64,000 nt of DNA. It comes from Enterobacter huaxiensis. GTDB taxonomy: Bacteria > Pseudomonadota > Gammaproteobacteria > Enterobacterales > Enterobacteriaceae. Location: NCBI RefSeq assembly GCF_003594935.2, contig NZ_CP043342.1, forward strand, positions 3,720,001-3,784,000. The letters run 5' to 3'. The notes below the pieces were generated by a model, which saw only the letters and a program-made list of their open reading frames with translations, ran no database searches and was not told the origin of the DNA. Shown piece after piece: positions 18,701 to 26,266 of this stretch. The position numbers were made by a program, and so were the translations under genes. The first letter of the stretch is position 1; each line of letters begins with the position of its first letter.

Positions 18701-18909
18701 TGTTCCTGGATGAAGGTTTCGGCACGCTCGACAGCGAAACCCTGGATACCGCGCTGGATGCGCTCGACGCCCTGAATGCTACCGGGAAAACCATTGGCGT
18801 GATCAGCCACGTTGAGGCGATGAAAGAGCGCATTCCGGTGCAGATCAGGGTGAAGAAGATTAACGGGCTGGGATATAGCAGGCTGGACAGAGAATTTTCG
18901 GTGGGGTGA
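15778..18909 (+). CDS. sbcC: SbcCD nuclease subunit C (SMC-like ATPase)
   Basis: The Rad50-type ATPase partner of SbcD. The 1043-residue protein has the Walker A motif GATGAGKTT near residue 40, two long coiled-coil arms rich in Gln, Leu and Glu, a zinc-hook CPLC (Cys506/Cys509) at the middle, then the signature LSGGES and Walker B SLFLDEGFG near the C-terminus. Length and order match E. coli SbcC (1048). Gln-rich coiled-coil DNA here contains many CAGCAG runs, which explains the long shadow frames on the other strand. It is followed by the duplicated repeat-terminator unit. Confidence 0.97.
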   Translation: MKILSLRLKNLNSLKGEWKIDFTAEPFASNGLFAITGATGAGKTTLLDAICLALYHETPRLQKVSQAQNDLMTRDTAECLAEVEFEVKGIAYRAFWSQNRARNQPDGNLQAPRVELARCEDGKILADKVTDKLEQTAALTGLDYGRFTRSMLLSQGQFAAFLNAKPSDRAELLEELTGTEIYGQISAMVFEKHKAARSALEMCEAQAAGIVLLSEEQQQQLQQSLQSLTDEEKTLLTQQQSQQKDFQWLTRQDELLRERERAALSQQQAQRALAEAAPDLAKLQHALPAARLRPLWEHQQEQTSRLAQTQQRIAEVNTRLLAKTALRARIRNAAQQNRLQLQAELAALAQWLAEHDRFRLWGQEIAGWRAHFSQLNRDKHQLATLAARIAELRQKLAGLPVSPLTLTADEVAAAMELLGQSRALRQRLTALNARYQPLQKRLRQNNESVQKAQAEQLKLNETLALRRQQYKEKNQHFVDLKALCESEATIKKLENYRSQLEAGKPCPLCGSSEHPAVESYQALELTDNQRRRDTLEKEVVALKEDGLLVLGQVNALSQQIQRETDEAQALSQEEQALTKEWLEVCASLNITLNIQDDIAPWMSEQEHYERQLYQLSQRLTLQSQLSQQEEQERQYQQQLAATREGLENALAALSLNVPEEGTEAVWLKTRETEFAQWQEKQTQHGATQERINALTPLLDTLPAGDSTEAEAVIPDGWREVHDECVSLQSQLIAQQQQETLESERLQQAQSQFSAALSASHFDDRDAFLSALLDADTVQHLEELKQMLEKQIQQATALFAQAEQQLQSHQALRSDELNADAQTLQAQLQQLAQQLRENTTRQGEIRQQLKQDSDNRLHQQALMRQIDEAARLADDWAYLNALIGSSTGDRFRKFAQGLTLDNLVWLANQQLNRLHGRYLLQRKVSDALELEVVDTWQADAVRDTRTLSGGESFLVSLALALALSDLVSHKTRIDSLFLDEGFGTLDSETLDTALDALDALNATGKTIGVISHVEAMKERIPVQIRVKKINGLGYSRLDREFSVG

Positions 18910-18919
18910 ATGGGGGGAC

Positions 18920-18966
18920 GGTGCGGTCTGGTGCCCTCACCCTGGCCCTCTCCCACAGGGAGAGGG
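18920..18966. repeat. Intergenic palindromic repeat, copy B
   Basis: A 47-base element nearly identical to copy A (9141-9187), with the inverted repeat CCCTCTCCC/GGGAGAGGG at its right end. It begins 11 bases after the sbcC stop and forms the first half of an 81-base tandem duplication with copy C. Confidence 0.85.
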
Positions 18967-18976
18967 AATAAACCTT

Positions 18977-19009
18977 AAAAACAGCAACTTGTGTTGCTGT
19001 TTTGCTTTT
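18977..19009 (+). terminator. First terminator after sbcC
   Basis: Stem AAAAACAGCAAC/GTTGCTGTTTT (11 bp) with a TTGT loop, then GCTTTTC. The A tract on the 5' side and T tract on the 3' side let it work in both directions, for sbcC and for the convergent mak. It is unit 1 of a tandem duplication. Confidence 0.85.
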
Positions 19010-19015
19010 CCCTTG

Positions 19016-19047
19016 CCTCACCCTGGCCCTCTCCCACAGGGAGAGGG
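19016..19047. repeat. Intergenic palindromic repeat, copy C (partial)
   Basis: The last 32 bases of the copy B element, repeated exactly 81 bases downstream (CCTCACCCTGGCCCTCTCCC then ACAGGGAGAGGG). Together with its terminator hairpin it forms the second unit of the duplication. Confidence 0.85.
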
Positions 19048-19057
19048 TACAAACATT

Positions 19058-19084
19058 AAAAACGGCAACGCAGGTTGCCGTTTT
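19058..19084. terminator. Second terminator between sbcC and mak
   Basis: Stem AAAAACGGCAAC/GTTGCCGTTTT (11 bp) with a GCAG loop, flanked by A and T tracts. It ends four bases before the mak stop and can terminate mak on the minus strand. Relative to the first hairpin it carries a compensatory A-T to G-C pair change. Confidence 0.85.
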
Positions 19085-19088
19085 GCGT

Positions 19089-19994
19089 TTATTCCGGCCA
19101 CAGCCACGCCGCGCCGCGCACGCCGCTGGAATCTCCGTGCACCGCTTTGCGTATCGGGGTTTCACACTCCCCTCCGAAGACCCACTGTTTCACCAGCGTC
19201 GGCACCGTCGCGTACAGGCGGTCGACGTTGCTCATGCCGCCACCCAGCACAATCACGTCCGGATCGAGAATATTGATCACGTGCGCCAGCGATTTCGCCA
19301 GCCGCGTTTCGTAGCGGCTGAGCGCCAGCTCAGCGAGCGGATCGTCTTCTTCAACCAGGCGCATAATCTCGTTACCCTTCAGCGGCTGGCCGCTCAGGCG
19401 ATGGTAATCGGTCGCAAAGCCCGTGCCGGAAATAAAGGTCTCAATACACCCCTGCTTGCCGCAGTAGCAGGGTACTTCAGCGCGGTATTTGAGCTCATCT
19501 TCATCCATCCACGGCAGCGGGTTGTGCCCCCACTCGCCTGCCGTTCCGTTACCGCCAATGTGTGAACGGCCACCGAAGGCCACGCCCGCCCCGCAGCCGG
19601 TGCCGATAATCACTGCAAAAACGGTCTGCGCCCCGGCAGCGGCGCCGTCAATGGCCTCTGAAACCGCCAGGCAGTTGGCATCGTTAGCCAGTCGGACCTC
19701 GCGGTTCAGGCGCGCGCTCAGGTCCTTATCAAAGGGCTGACCGTTAAGCCACGTCGAGTTAGCGTTTTTAACCACGCCGGTATAGGGCGAAATCGAGCCT
19801 GGGATCCCCATTCCGACACTCCCCGTTTCCCCCGTCGCCTGTTCAGTCATCTCAACCAGACGGGCAATCGTCTCAATCGTCTGCTGATAATCATCGCGCG
19901 GCGTGGGCAGCCGGTGGCGGAACAGCTGCTCCCCCTGCTCGCTCAGCGCAATGACTTCCGTTTTGGTGCCGCCCAAATCAATCCCAATACGCAC
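19089..19994 (-). CDS. mak: Fructokinase (ROK family)
   Basis: A cytoplasmic ROK-family sugar kinase that phosphorylates fructose (manno-fructokinase) with ATP. From the GTG start the protein is 301 residues, matching E. coli Mak. It begins VRIGIDLGGTKTEVIAL (phosphate-binding DLGGTK). The catalytic Asp lies in LANDANCLA, and the zinc-binding ROK signature GHNPLPW...CYCGKQGCIETF is intact. The GTG start is chosen over an upstream ATG because GGAG lies seven bases before it and family members begin there. It is convergent with sbcC and divergent from rdgC. Confidence 0.94.
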   Translation of the reverse strand: MRIGIDLGGTKTEVIALSEQGEQLFRHRLPTPRDDYQQTIETIARLVEMTEQATGETGSVGMGIPGSISPYTGVVKNANSTWLNGQPFDKDLSARLNREVRLANDANCLAVSEAIDGAAAGAQTVFAVIIGTGCGAGVAFGGRSHIGGNGTAGEWGHNPLPWMDEDELKYRAEVPCYCGKQGCIETFISGTGFATDYHRLSGQPLKGNEIMRLVEEDDPLAELALSRYETRLAKSLAHVINILDPDVIVLGGGMSNVDRLYATVPTLVKQWVFGGECETPIRKAVHGDSSGVRGAAWLWPE

Positions 19995-20117
19995 AGGACA
20001 CTCCTCATTATTTTGATTATCAACAGAGTAGAAGCCGGCTACCCGATTAGCAATGCAAGCGATGCGACAATTCGTTATCATGCCCGCTGATTTAACGACA
20101 AGGCCGTGGAAATTATC

Positions 20118-21032
20118 ATGCTGTGGTTCAAAAATTTGATGGTTTACCGTCTCAGCCGCGACGTTTCGCTGCGTGCAGAAGAGATGGAAAAACAGTTAGC
20201 CGCTTACACCTTTTCCCCTTGCGGTAGCCAGGATATGGCCAAAACCGGCTGGGTCCCGCCGATGGGTTCACAAAGCGATGCCCTGACCCACGTCAGCAGC
20301 ACCGGTCAAATCATCGTCTGCGCCCGTAAAGAGGAAAAAATCCTGCCAACGCCGGTGGTCAAGCAGGCGCTGGAAGCCAAAATCTTCAAGCTGGAAGCCG
20401 AACAGGGCCGTAAGCTGAAAAAGACTGAAAAAGATTCTCTGAAAGACGAAGTGCTGCACTCTCTGCTGCCGCGCGCCTTTAGCCGCTTTAGCCAGACCAT
20501 GATGTGGATCGACACCGTCAACGGGCTGATCATGGTGGACTGCGCCAGCGCCAAGAAAGCAGAAGATACGCTGGCCCTGCTGCGCAAAAGCCTTGGCTCG
20601 CTGCCGGTAGTGCCGCTGGCACTGGAAACCCCGATTGAGCTAACCCTGACCGAATGGGTTCGCAGCGGTACGGCCGCGCAGGGCTTCCAGATCCTCGATG
20701 AAGCGGAGCTAAAAGCGCTGCTGGAAGATGGCGGCGTGATCCGCGCGAAAAAACAGGATCTGGTGAGCGACGAAATCGCCGTACACATTGAAGCGGGCAA
20801 AGTCGTAACCAAACTGGCCCTTGACTGGCAGCAGCGTATTCAGTTCATGATGTGCGATGACGGCTCGGTGAAGCGCCTCAAGTTCTGCGACGAGCTGCGC
20901 GATCAGAATGAAGATATCGACCGGGAAGACTACGCCCAGCGCTTTGACGCGGACTTTATCCTGATGACCGGCGAGCTGGCGGCGTTGATTCAGAATCTGG
21001 TTGAAAGCCTTGGCGGCGAAGCACAGCGCTAA
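20118..21032 (+). CDS. rdgC: Recombination-associated protein RdgC
   Basis: A ring-shaped DNA-binding protein, dimeric with a central hole, that binds duplex DNA without strong sequence preference and limits RecA loading. From MLWFKNLMVYRLSRD it is 304 residues, close to the E. coli 303. Recognisable blocks include KKTEKDSLKDEVLHSLLPRAF, MMWIDTVNGLIMVDC and LIELTLTEWVR-like segments. The more upstream ATG (20106) would add MEII only. A REP element follows its stop. Confidence 0.95.
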   Translation: MLWFKNLMVYRLSRDVSLRAEEMEKQLAAYTFSPCGSQDMAKTGWVPPMGSQSDALTHVSSTGQIIVCARKEEKILPTPVVKQALEAKIFKLEAEQGRKLKKTEKDSLKDEVLHSLLPRAFSRFSQTMMWIDTVNGLIMVDCASAKKAEDTLALLRKSLGSLPVVPLALETPIELTLTEWVRSGTAAQGFQILDEAELKALLEDGGVIRAKKQDLVSDEIAVHIEAGKVVTKLALDWQQRIQFMMCDDGSVKRLKFCDELRDQNEDIDREDYAQRFDADFILMTGELAALIQNLVESLGGEAQR

Positions 21033-21042
21033 CAGGCAAAAT

Positions 21043-21075
21043 GTAGGCCGGGTAAGCGAATGCGCCACCCGGCTT
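21043..21075. repeat. REP element after rdgC
   Basis: GTAGGCCGGGTAAGCGAA through GCGCCACCCGGC, with stem GCCGGGT/ACCCGGC. This is the standard enterobacterial REP palindrome. It lies between the convergent ends of rdgC and ppnP. Confidence 0.9.
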
Positions 21076-21079
21076 GCTT

Positions 21080-21367
21080 TTATTTCAGGTAGCGGCACAG
21101 ATAAGAGGTGGGTTCAGCAACCTGCAGATGAAACTCGCTGTGGCCAGGAACGTTGAAAACCGCTCCGGCAGAATAGACTTTCCATTCCGTTTCACCCGGT
21201 AATAAGACGTTCAGCGCACCGCTGACAACCGTCATCTCTTCAGCTTCTGCGGTACCAAAGGTGTATTCACCTTCAGCCATAACGCCGACACTGGCGCGGC
21301 CAGTGCTGCTGCTGGTAAAACCGATGGATTTCACTTTACCGGAAAAGTATTCGTTACTTTGAAGCAT
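21080..21367 (-). CDS. ppnP: Pyrimidine/purine nucleoside phosphorylase PpnP
   Basis: A small cupin-fold enzyme (formerly YaiE) that phosphorolyses several purine and pyrimidine nucleosides. The 95-residue product begins MLQSNEYFSGKVKSIGF and contains GEYTFGTAEAEEMTVVSGAL and FNVPGHSEFHLQV, almost the same as E. coli PpnP (94). It is convergent with rdgC, separated only by the REP, and lies 71 bases behind aroM on the same strand. Confidence 0.95.
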   Translation of the reverse strand: MLQSNEYFSGKVKSIGFTSSSTGRASVGVMAEGEYTFGTAEAEEMTVVSGALNVLLPGETEWKVYSAGAVFNVPGHSEFHLQVAEPTSYLCRYLK

Positions 21368-21438
21368 GAACTGGCCCTTATATTTATAGATAAAAATCCA
21401 CTATAGGGGCCATGCTCATGGCCTGTCACGTAAAATCA

Positions 21439-22116
21439 TTACACCAGTAATTCCGACGCCAGACGGGCCATCAGAACGTTCGACAGCAGCACGGGGACAT
21501 CAAGCGCCTTTTGCAGTAAATCGCGATGCCGCTGATGGAACCCCAGGCAGTCCAGCATCAGGACATCCGCCCCTCTGTCGAGCAGCTCCTGCCCGGCCGC
21601 AATAAGCTTGGCTTCGCTGTCCCAGAAGGGATTGGCCAACGCATACAGCGGTATTCGTTCAAGCACGCTCCACTTCACCGTCTGGTTATCCAGAAGCTCC
21701 TCAATGGGGACAATAACCCCCACCTGATGACCATCAACGATCGAGGCCACCAGCGGCGGAATAATCCGCATCGGCTCCAGCAAGATCGAATTGCGCGCAA
21801 CCAGTCCTTTAATCGGTGCGGTGCTCATCAGTAAAATCACGTCATAGCCTTGATTGTCGAGCACTTCTATCACCCCCTGCAGCGCGCGCTCGATTTTTTG
21901 CCGTGACACATTTGCCAGTTTACCGTCACTTAATAACGTCGGTAGAGCATCCTCCCCCTCGTCTATAGCGTAGTCTTCCATGACCTCGTCCCGACTCATC
22001 TTACCCAGCAGGCTAAGATGCGTGATCTGTTGTTCTGAGACATGCTCCGTCAGGAGCGGTAATACTTCGCTTACAGGGACCACACCAATGGTGAGGATCG
22101 CCAACGTCGCCTTCAT
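21439..22116 (-). CDS. aroM: AroM family protein
   Basis: A protein of unknown biochemical role in the aroL operon, 225 residues as in E. coli. It begins MKATLAILTIGVVPVSEVLPLL; the central segments GYDVILLMSTAPIKGL and DRGADVLMLDCLGFHQRH resemble the Asp/Glu racemase-like fold, with a Cys in MLDCLGF. It is third in the aroL-yaiA-aroM unit, but a 237-base gap separates it from yaiA. Confidence 0.93.
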   Translation of the reverse strand: MKATLAILTIGVVPVSEVLPLLTEHVSEQQITHLSLLGKMSRDEVMEDYAIDEGEDALPTLLSDGKLANVSRQKIERALQGVIEVLDNQGYDVILLMSTAPIKGLVARNSILLEPMRIIPPLVASIVDGHQVGVIVPIEELLDNQTVKWSVLERIPLYALANPFWDSEAKLIAAGQELLDRGADVLMLDCLGFHQRHRDLLQKALDVPVLLSNVLMARLASELLV

Positions 22117-22210
22117 CTTGATCGCCTTCCATTACTACCACAGCGGTTACACAGGTACAGGCTCACTACGCTGCACAGTTCATTTTTTCAACAAAACAGC
22201 ACCAAGCGTA

Positions 22211-22248
22211 GCAGGGGATCTCTGCACCGAAGTGTAAAGATCCCCTGC
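22211..22248 (-). other. Long hairpin between yaiA and aroM
   Basis: An 11-bp perfect inverted repeat (GCAGGGGATCT/AGATCCCCTGC) with a 16-base loop. No T tract follows on the minus strand, so it is probably a processing or stability element inside the aroL-yaiA-aroM transcript rather than a terminator. Confidence 0.6.
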
Positions 22249-22353
22249 CTGGTAAGAATCTACCTGTAATAACTGAATATTAACCCGTGCTTAACATTCA
22301 CGGTGGGTTAAAAGTGTGATTTGAGCACGGTTTTAGGCGGTTTAGGAATTGTG

Positions 22354-22545
22354 TCAGGACTTTTCAGGATCTTCGTAGCGCCGCTTAGCGTCCAGCGCTT
22401 CCTGCTCGGTTTCATGTTCACTAATCAGCGAATCGGGTTTGGGGTGATCTGCGCGCAGCTGATACCAGGTAACGGTTTGATCGCCGTTACCTTTCTCGAC
22501 GGTAACGATACGTGCTTCGCGCGGATAGGGAGGTCTGGTTGGCAT
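22354..22545 (-). CDS. yaiA: Small YaiA family protein
   Basis: A 63-residue protein of unknown function that matches E. coli YaiA throughout (MPTRPPYPREARIVTVEKGN, VTWYQLRADHPKPDSLI, ending KRRYEDPEKS). It lies 44 bases behind aroL. The conserved order aroL-yaiA-aroM implies cotranscription under TyrR control, but does not reveal a function. Confidence 0.93.
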   Translation of the reverse strand: MPTRPPYPREARIVTVEKGNGDQTVTWYQLRADHPKPDSLISEHETEQEALDAKRRYEDPEKS

Positions 22546-22589
22546 AGCTCATCCTTTTTTTATGTCTGAGCTATCAGTATAGACGGCGG

Positions 22590-23114
22590 TTAGCTGGCGC
22601 AGGCCAAACGAAGGGCGGTAATAATCTGAATAACAACCTCTTCCGGCGATGCAGAGGCGTCCACAACGTGGTGTGCCGCCTCGCGGTAAAGTGCATCACG
22701 CTCCGCCAGAACCTCGCTGACTTCGTCACTGAGCGGCTTAGCCGTGAGCGCCGGGCGTTGCCCCTCTTCAGGAAACGCTTCCAGACGCGCCACCAGGGTA
22801 GAAACCGGCGCACAGAGATAAATCACAATCCCTTTCTCACGCATAAACTGCCGGTTGTACTCAGCCAGAATAATTCCGCCGCCCGTTGCAATGATGGTCG
22901 CAGGTGAGGTAACCGCTTCCAGCGCCGCGGTTTCACGTGCGCGAAAGCTTTCCCAGCCTTCTGTTTCGACAATCTCAGCAATGGTTTGGCCCGCATGCTC
23001 CTGAAGCCAGTGGTCAGTATCGACAAACTGACTCTGGCACGCGCGCGCCAGTTCCAGGCCAACGGTGGTTTTCCCACAGCCGCGAGGGCCAACTAAAAAG
23101 ATGGGTGGGTTCAT
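22590..23114 (-). CDS. aroL: Shikimate kinase II
   Basis: Phosphorylates shikimate with ATP in the common aromatic amino-acid pathway. From MNPPIFLVGPRGCGKTT the protein is 174 residues, the E. coli AroL length, with the P-loop at residues 9-17, DTDHWLQE for shikimate and magnesium binding, RARETAALEAV, and the IATGGGIIL motif. An open frame 45 codons longer exists upstream, but that part is unconserved and overlaps the regulatory region. It is first in the aroL-yaiA-aroM operon. Possible TyrR boxes lie 40-80 bases upstream. Confidence 0.96.
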   Translation of the reverse strand: MNPPIFLVGPRGCGKTTVGLELARACQSQFVDTDHWLQEHAGQTIAEIVETEGWESFRARETAALEAVTSPATIIATGGGIILAEYNRQFMREKGIVIYLCAPVSTLVARLEAFPEEGQRPALTAKPLSDEVSEVLAERDALYREAAHHVVDASASPEEVVIQIITALRLACAS

Positions 23115-23151
23115 AACCAGGTGTTCCCCTTGATGCCGGAAGGCTGAAGAC

Positions 23152-23192
23152 TGTAAAGAATTGATTGCAGAAGATGTTGCGTTTACTTTACT
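23152..23192 (-). promoter_or_regulatory. Candidate TyrR boxes upstream of aroL
   Basis: Two degenerate matches to the TyrR box TGTAAA-N6-TTTACA lie side by side: TGTAAAGAATTGATTGCA at 23152-23169 and TGTTGCGTTTACTTTACT at 23175-23192. Each has one good and one poor half. E. coli aroL is known to be repressed by TyrR through several boxes, which supports the call. Confidence 0.5.
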
Positions 23193-23258
23193 GCAAAGCG
23201 GTACGGGATGACAACCCTGTGGAGGCCACACTGTACCACATTTTGACAATGGTTATCA

Positions 23259-23717
23259 TTACGCCGTGCGACGCTTAACCTCGAGCAGCCATTTATCCAG
23301 CTCGGCGGCGAACTGCTGGCGATCGCGCTGGGACAGGCTGTCCGGCCCGCCGGTCTGCACGCCGCTGGCACGCATCGTGTCCATAAAATCACGCATCGTC
23401 AGCTTTTCACGGATGGTGGAAGGCGAATACCGCTCACCCCGCGGGTTTAGTGCAGCAGCCCCCTTCTCCAGCACTTCGGCGGCCAGCGGAATATCTGCAG
23501 TGATCACTAAATCCTCCGCGCTGCACAGCCGCACAATCTCGTTATCCGCCACGTCGAACCCGGCCGGGACCCGCAGGGACCGGATGAATTTAGAAGGCGG
23601 CACGCGGATATTCTGGTTCGCCACCAGCGTAAGCGGCATCTGCACACGATCGGCAGCACGAAATAAAATCTCTTTAATCACATTCGGACAGGCGTCCGCA
23701 TCAACCCAAATCGCCAT
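23259..23717 (-). CDS. yaiI: UPF0178/YaiI family protein
   Basis: A 152-residue protein of the YaiI/YqxD family, of unknown role. The start MAIWVDADACPNVIKEIL is the family signature (Asp-rich DADAC), followed by DLVITADIPLAAE, NPRGERYS and TMRDFMDTMRASG. The fold resembles PIN-type nucleases and the acidic residues would suit metal binding, but no activity is established. An upstream ATG would add seven residues. It is minus strand, between aroL and the divergent proC. Confidence 0.92.
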   Translation of the reverse strand: MAIWVDADACPNVIKEILFRAADRVQMPLTLVANQNIRVPPSKFIRSLRVPAGFDVADNEIVRLCSAEDLVITADIPLAAEVLEKGAAALNPRGERYSPSTIREKLTMRDFMDTMRASGVQTGGPDSLSQRDRQQFAAELDKWLLEVKRRTA

Positions 23718-23822
23718 AATGTCACCCTTGTATTGCAATGACGGCTATTGTCGCCTGCTTTTCGTTGTTAAGCTATAAACCTATCAATCAGCGATAACAA
23801 CGCATAATAACGGAGAGACGTG

Positions 23823-24632
23823 ATGGAGAAGAAAATCGGGTTTATCGGCTGCGGCAACATGGGCAAAGCCATCCTTGGCGGTTTGATTGCCAGCGGGCAG
23901 GTCCTGCCGGGTCAGATTTGGGTTTATACCCCTTCACCAGACAAAGTAGCGGCGTTACGCGACGAGTACGGGATCAACGCGGCGGAAAGCGCACAGGAAG
24001 TCGCTCAGGTCGCCGATATCGTGTTTGGCGCCGTTAAACCGAACGTCATGATCAAAGTGCTGAGCGAAATCACCTCCAGCCTCAATAAAGAGACCCTCGT
24101 GGTATCGATTGCCGCAGGCGTCACTCTCGACCAGCTGGCGCGCGCCCTCGGTCATGACCGTAAAATTGTGCGCGCCATGCCAAACACGCCGTCGCTGGTT
24201 AACGCCGGCATGACCTCCGTCACGCCGAACGCGCTGGTCACCTCCGAAGACGTGGCCGACGTGCTGAACATTTTCCGCTGCTTCGGTGAAGCTGAAGTCA
24301 TCGCCGAGGCCATGATCCATCCGGTCGTGGGCGTGAGTGGCTCAGCGCCGGCCTACGTCTTTATGTTTATCGAAGCGATGGCAGATGCTGCCGTACTGGG
24401 TGGAATGCCGCGCGCGCAGGCCTACAAATTTGCCGCGCAGGCGGTGATGGGCTCCGCCAAAATGGTGCTGGAAACCGGCAAACATCCGGGTGAACTGAAA
24501 GATATGGTCTGCTCGCCGGGCGGTACCACCATCGAAGCCGTGCGCGTGCTGGAAGAGCGCGGGTTCCGCTCGGCCGTCATTGAGGCGATGGCAAAATGCA
24601 TGGAAAAATCAGAGCAGTTGAGTAAATCCTGA
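23823..24632 (+). CDS. proC: Pyrroline-5-carboxylate reductase
   Basis: Reduces pyrroline-5-carboxylate to proline with NADPH, the last step of proline synthesis. The 269-residue protein begins MEKKIGFIGCGNMGKAI with the Rossmann motif GxGxxG. Also present are the P5CR landmarks RAMPNTPSLVNAG, HPVVGVSGSAPAYVFMFIEA and the C-terminal signature GELKDMVCSPGGTTIEAV. Two start codons lie side by side; the ATG at 23823 gives the E. coli length. It is divergent from yaiI and convergent with dgcC. Confidence 0.97.
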   Translation: MEKKIGFIGCGNMGKAILGGLIASGQVLPGQIWVYTPSPDKVAALRDEYGINAAESAQEVAQVADIVFGAVKPNVMIKVLSEITSSLNKETLVVSIAAGVTLDQLARALGHDRKIVRAMPNTPSLVNAGMTSVTPNALVTSEDVADVLNIFRCFGEAEVIAEAMIHPVVGVSGSAPAYVFMFIEAMADAAVLGGMPRAQAYKFAAQAVMGSAKMVLETGKHPGELKDMVCSPGGTTIEAVRVLEERGFRSAVIEAMAKCMEKSEQLSKS

Positions 24633-24648
24633 CAGCGATTGCCGGGCG

Positions 24649-25752
24649 TCAGGCCGCCACTTCCGTGCGGCCGCGTCCGGCATTTTTAGCTTTATAGAGA
24701 GCAACGTCCGCCGCTTTCAGCCATTCACGATAGTGCCCGAACTGCGGTCCCCACGGCGCGACCCCAACGCTGATACGCAGCCTCTCCGTCGGCGCGCCGG
24801 GCAGCGGCATATTTTTCAGGCGTTCGTGCACGCGGGACATCGCGGCAATCGCGCTTTCCGCAGTCGTCCTGGACATAATCACCGCAAATTCATCCCCGCC
24901 GAAACGACCAATAACATCACACGAGCGCAGGGTAAGCTGCAGCTGCCGGGTAATAGCCACTATCGCTTCATCGCCCACATCGTGGCCCCAGGTGTCGTTA
25001 ATGCTCTTGAAGTGATCGATATCGATGAGCAAAATCGTCGCCAGATATTGGCTGCGGCGGCATTTATCAAATTCATTACGCAGGAGTATCTCCCAGTGGC
25101 GGCGGTTGAATACGCCGGTCATGCCGTCACGGGTGCTCATTAGCTCAAGCCGCCGTTTATGTTCTGCCAGCCGAAGCGCCGTCCGATGGCTGACCCAGGC
25201 GAACAGCATCGGGTACAACATCAGCACCGGCAGCGTCAGCCACCACTCCAGAGGGCCTGGCGAAAGCAAAACCAGACTGCCGGTCAGCTGCAGCGTCACC
25301 AGGGCCGTGAGCAGCGTAATAATGATACCGACCATAAAGAGCCTAAAGCCGCCCGATCCCAACAAATTCATGCCGATCATCACGATCAGCGCCGCCGTGG
25401 GCAAGGCCATCACGCCCATCAGCCCTATCCAGACGCCAGCGATAACGGCGTCTATCTTTAGATTGAAGATTTCCCTGCAGTGAGGTGCTGGCGAGCGACA
25501 GGCAAGCTGCCAGGCCAGATGGGGCCAAATGAAGGCCCAGCCGACCAGTAATAGCCACCAGCCGCCGGCAAGAAAATGGGTGACCAGCACACCCGCTATG
25601 GGGAAAAACATCGCTGCCAGCCCCACCGTGCGCGCCAGCCGAACTCGCCGGGCAAACTGAATGCCGGAACGGTGTGAGTCATCCTGAGAAAGATCCTGAT
25701 TCAACTCTTCCCGAATGTTCTCTTTGTTGTAATAGATTTCATCATTCATCAT
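24649..25752 (-). CDS. dgcC: Diguanylate cyclase DgcC (AdrA)
   Basis: Makes cyclic-di-GMP that activates cellulose synthase; in E. coli and Salmonella it is switched on by CsgD. The N-terminal half is a MASE2 membrane domain with several helices (residues about 40-190) and the C-terminal half a GGDEF domain with DIDHFKSINDTWGHDVGDEA, the inhibitory I-site RSCD and the active GGDEF. The start is uncertain: family members begin near FPKIMNDE, so one of the paired ATGs at 25749-25752 is most likely (367 residues). An open frame extends 31 codons further up. Confidence 0.93.
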   Translation of the reverse strand: MMNDEIYYNKENIREELNQDLSQDDSHRSGIQFARRVRLARTVGLAAMFFPIAGVLVTHFLAGGWWLLLVGWAFIWPHLAWQLACRSPAPHCREIFNLKIDAVIAGVWIGLMGVMALPTAALIVMIGMNLLGSGGFRLFMVGIIITLLTALVTLQLTGSLVLLSPGPLEWWLTLPVLMLYPMLFAWVSHRTALRLAEHKRRLELMSTRDGMTGVFNRRHWEILLRNEFDKCRRSQYLATILLIDIDHFKSINDTWGHDVGDEAIVAITRQLQLTLRSCDVIGRFGGDEFAVIMSRTTAESAIAAMSRVHERLKNMPLPGAPTERLRISVGVAPWGPQFGHYREWLKAADVALYKAKNAGRGRTEVAA

Positions 25753-25854
25753 TTTTGGGAATATTCTGAAACAATTTCCCAAATTATAGAGAGGGGGCCT
25801 GCGGGGAAAGTATGAAATTTCGGGTGAGCCAGAACCACGACTCACCCGTTAGGA

Positions 25855-26175
25855 CTACACCGCTTTCTTGAGGCAAGCACTCATGAATTTGCTGCGATCG
25901 TCGCCTTTAAGCATCTGCTGCGTGGCCTGGGCATTGCACTCGCGCATTTTTTGCTGCTGCGGCGTCAGGCTTTTTTCGCCCGGTTTGGCTGCACCATTTT
26001 TGAGGCAATCGCTCATATACGTTTTACGGGCGTCGCCTTTCAGGGTTTGCGCGGTGGCCTGCTGATTACAGGTGGTCATGCGCTGCTGTTGAGGGGTCAG
26101 GGTCTTTTCTGCCGCATTTGCGGACGCCATCAGAAACACGCCTGAGAGTAGGGTAACCAGTATTGTTGTTTTCAT
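25855..26175 (-). CDS. psiF: Phosphate starvation-inducible protein PsiF
   Basis: A 106-residue secreted protein with a signal peptide (MKTTILVTLLSGVFLMASANA, cleaved after ANA) and two tandem copies of a psiF repeat: each has LTPQQQRM or LTPQQQKM, then CNxQATxQxLKGD and CLKNG or CLKKA. Two cysteines per repeat suggest disulfides. It follows phoA by 91 bases in the same direction, as in E. coli, where it is cotranscribed in the Pho regulon. Its function is unknown. Confidence 0.95.
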   Translation of the reverse strand: MKTTILVTLLSGVFLMASANAAEKTLTPQQQRMTTCNQQATAQTLKGDARKTYMSDCLKNGAAKPGEKSLTPQQQKMRECNAQATQQMLKGDDRSKFMSACLKKAV

Positions 26176-26266
26176 TGCACCATCCTTTTGTGAACATACA
26201 CAGTAAGTCTGGTTCGTGGCGGGAAAAAAACCACCCGACGGTTACGATTTCCGCCGGGCGTTGTTC

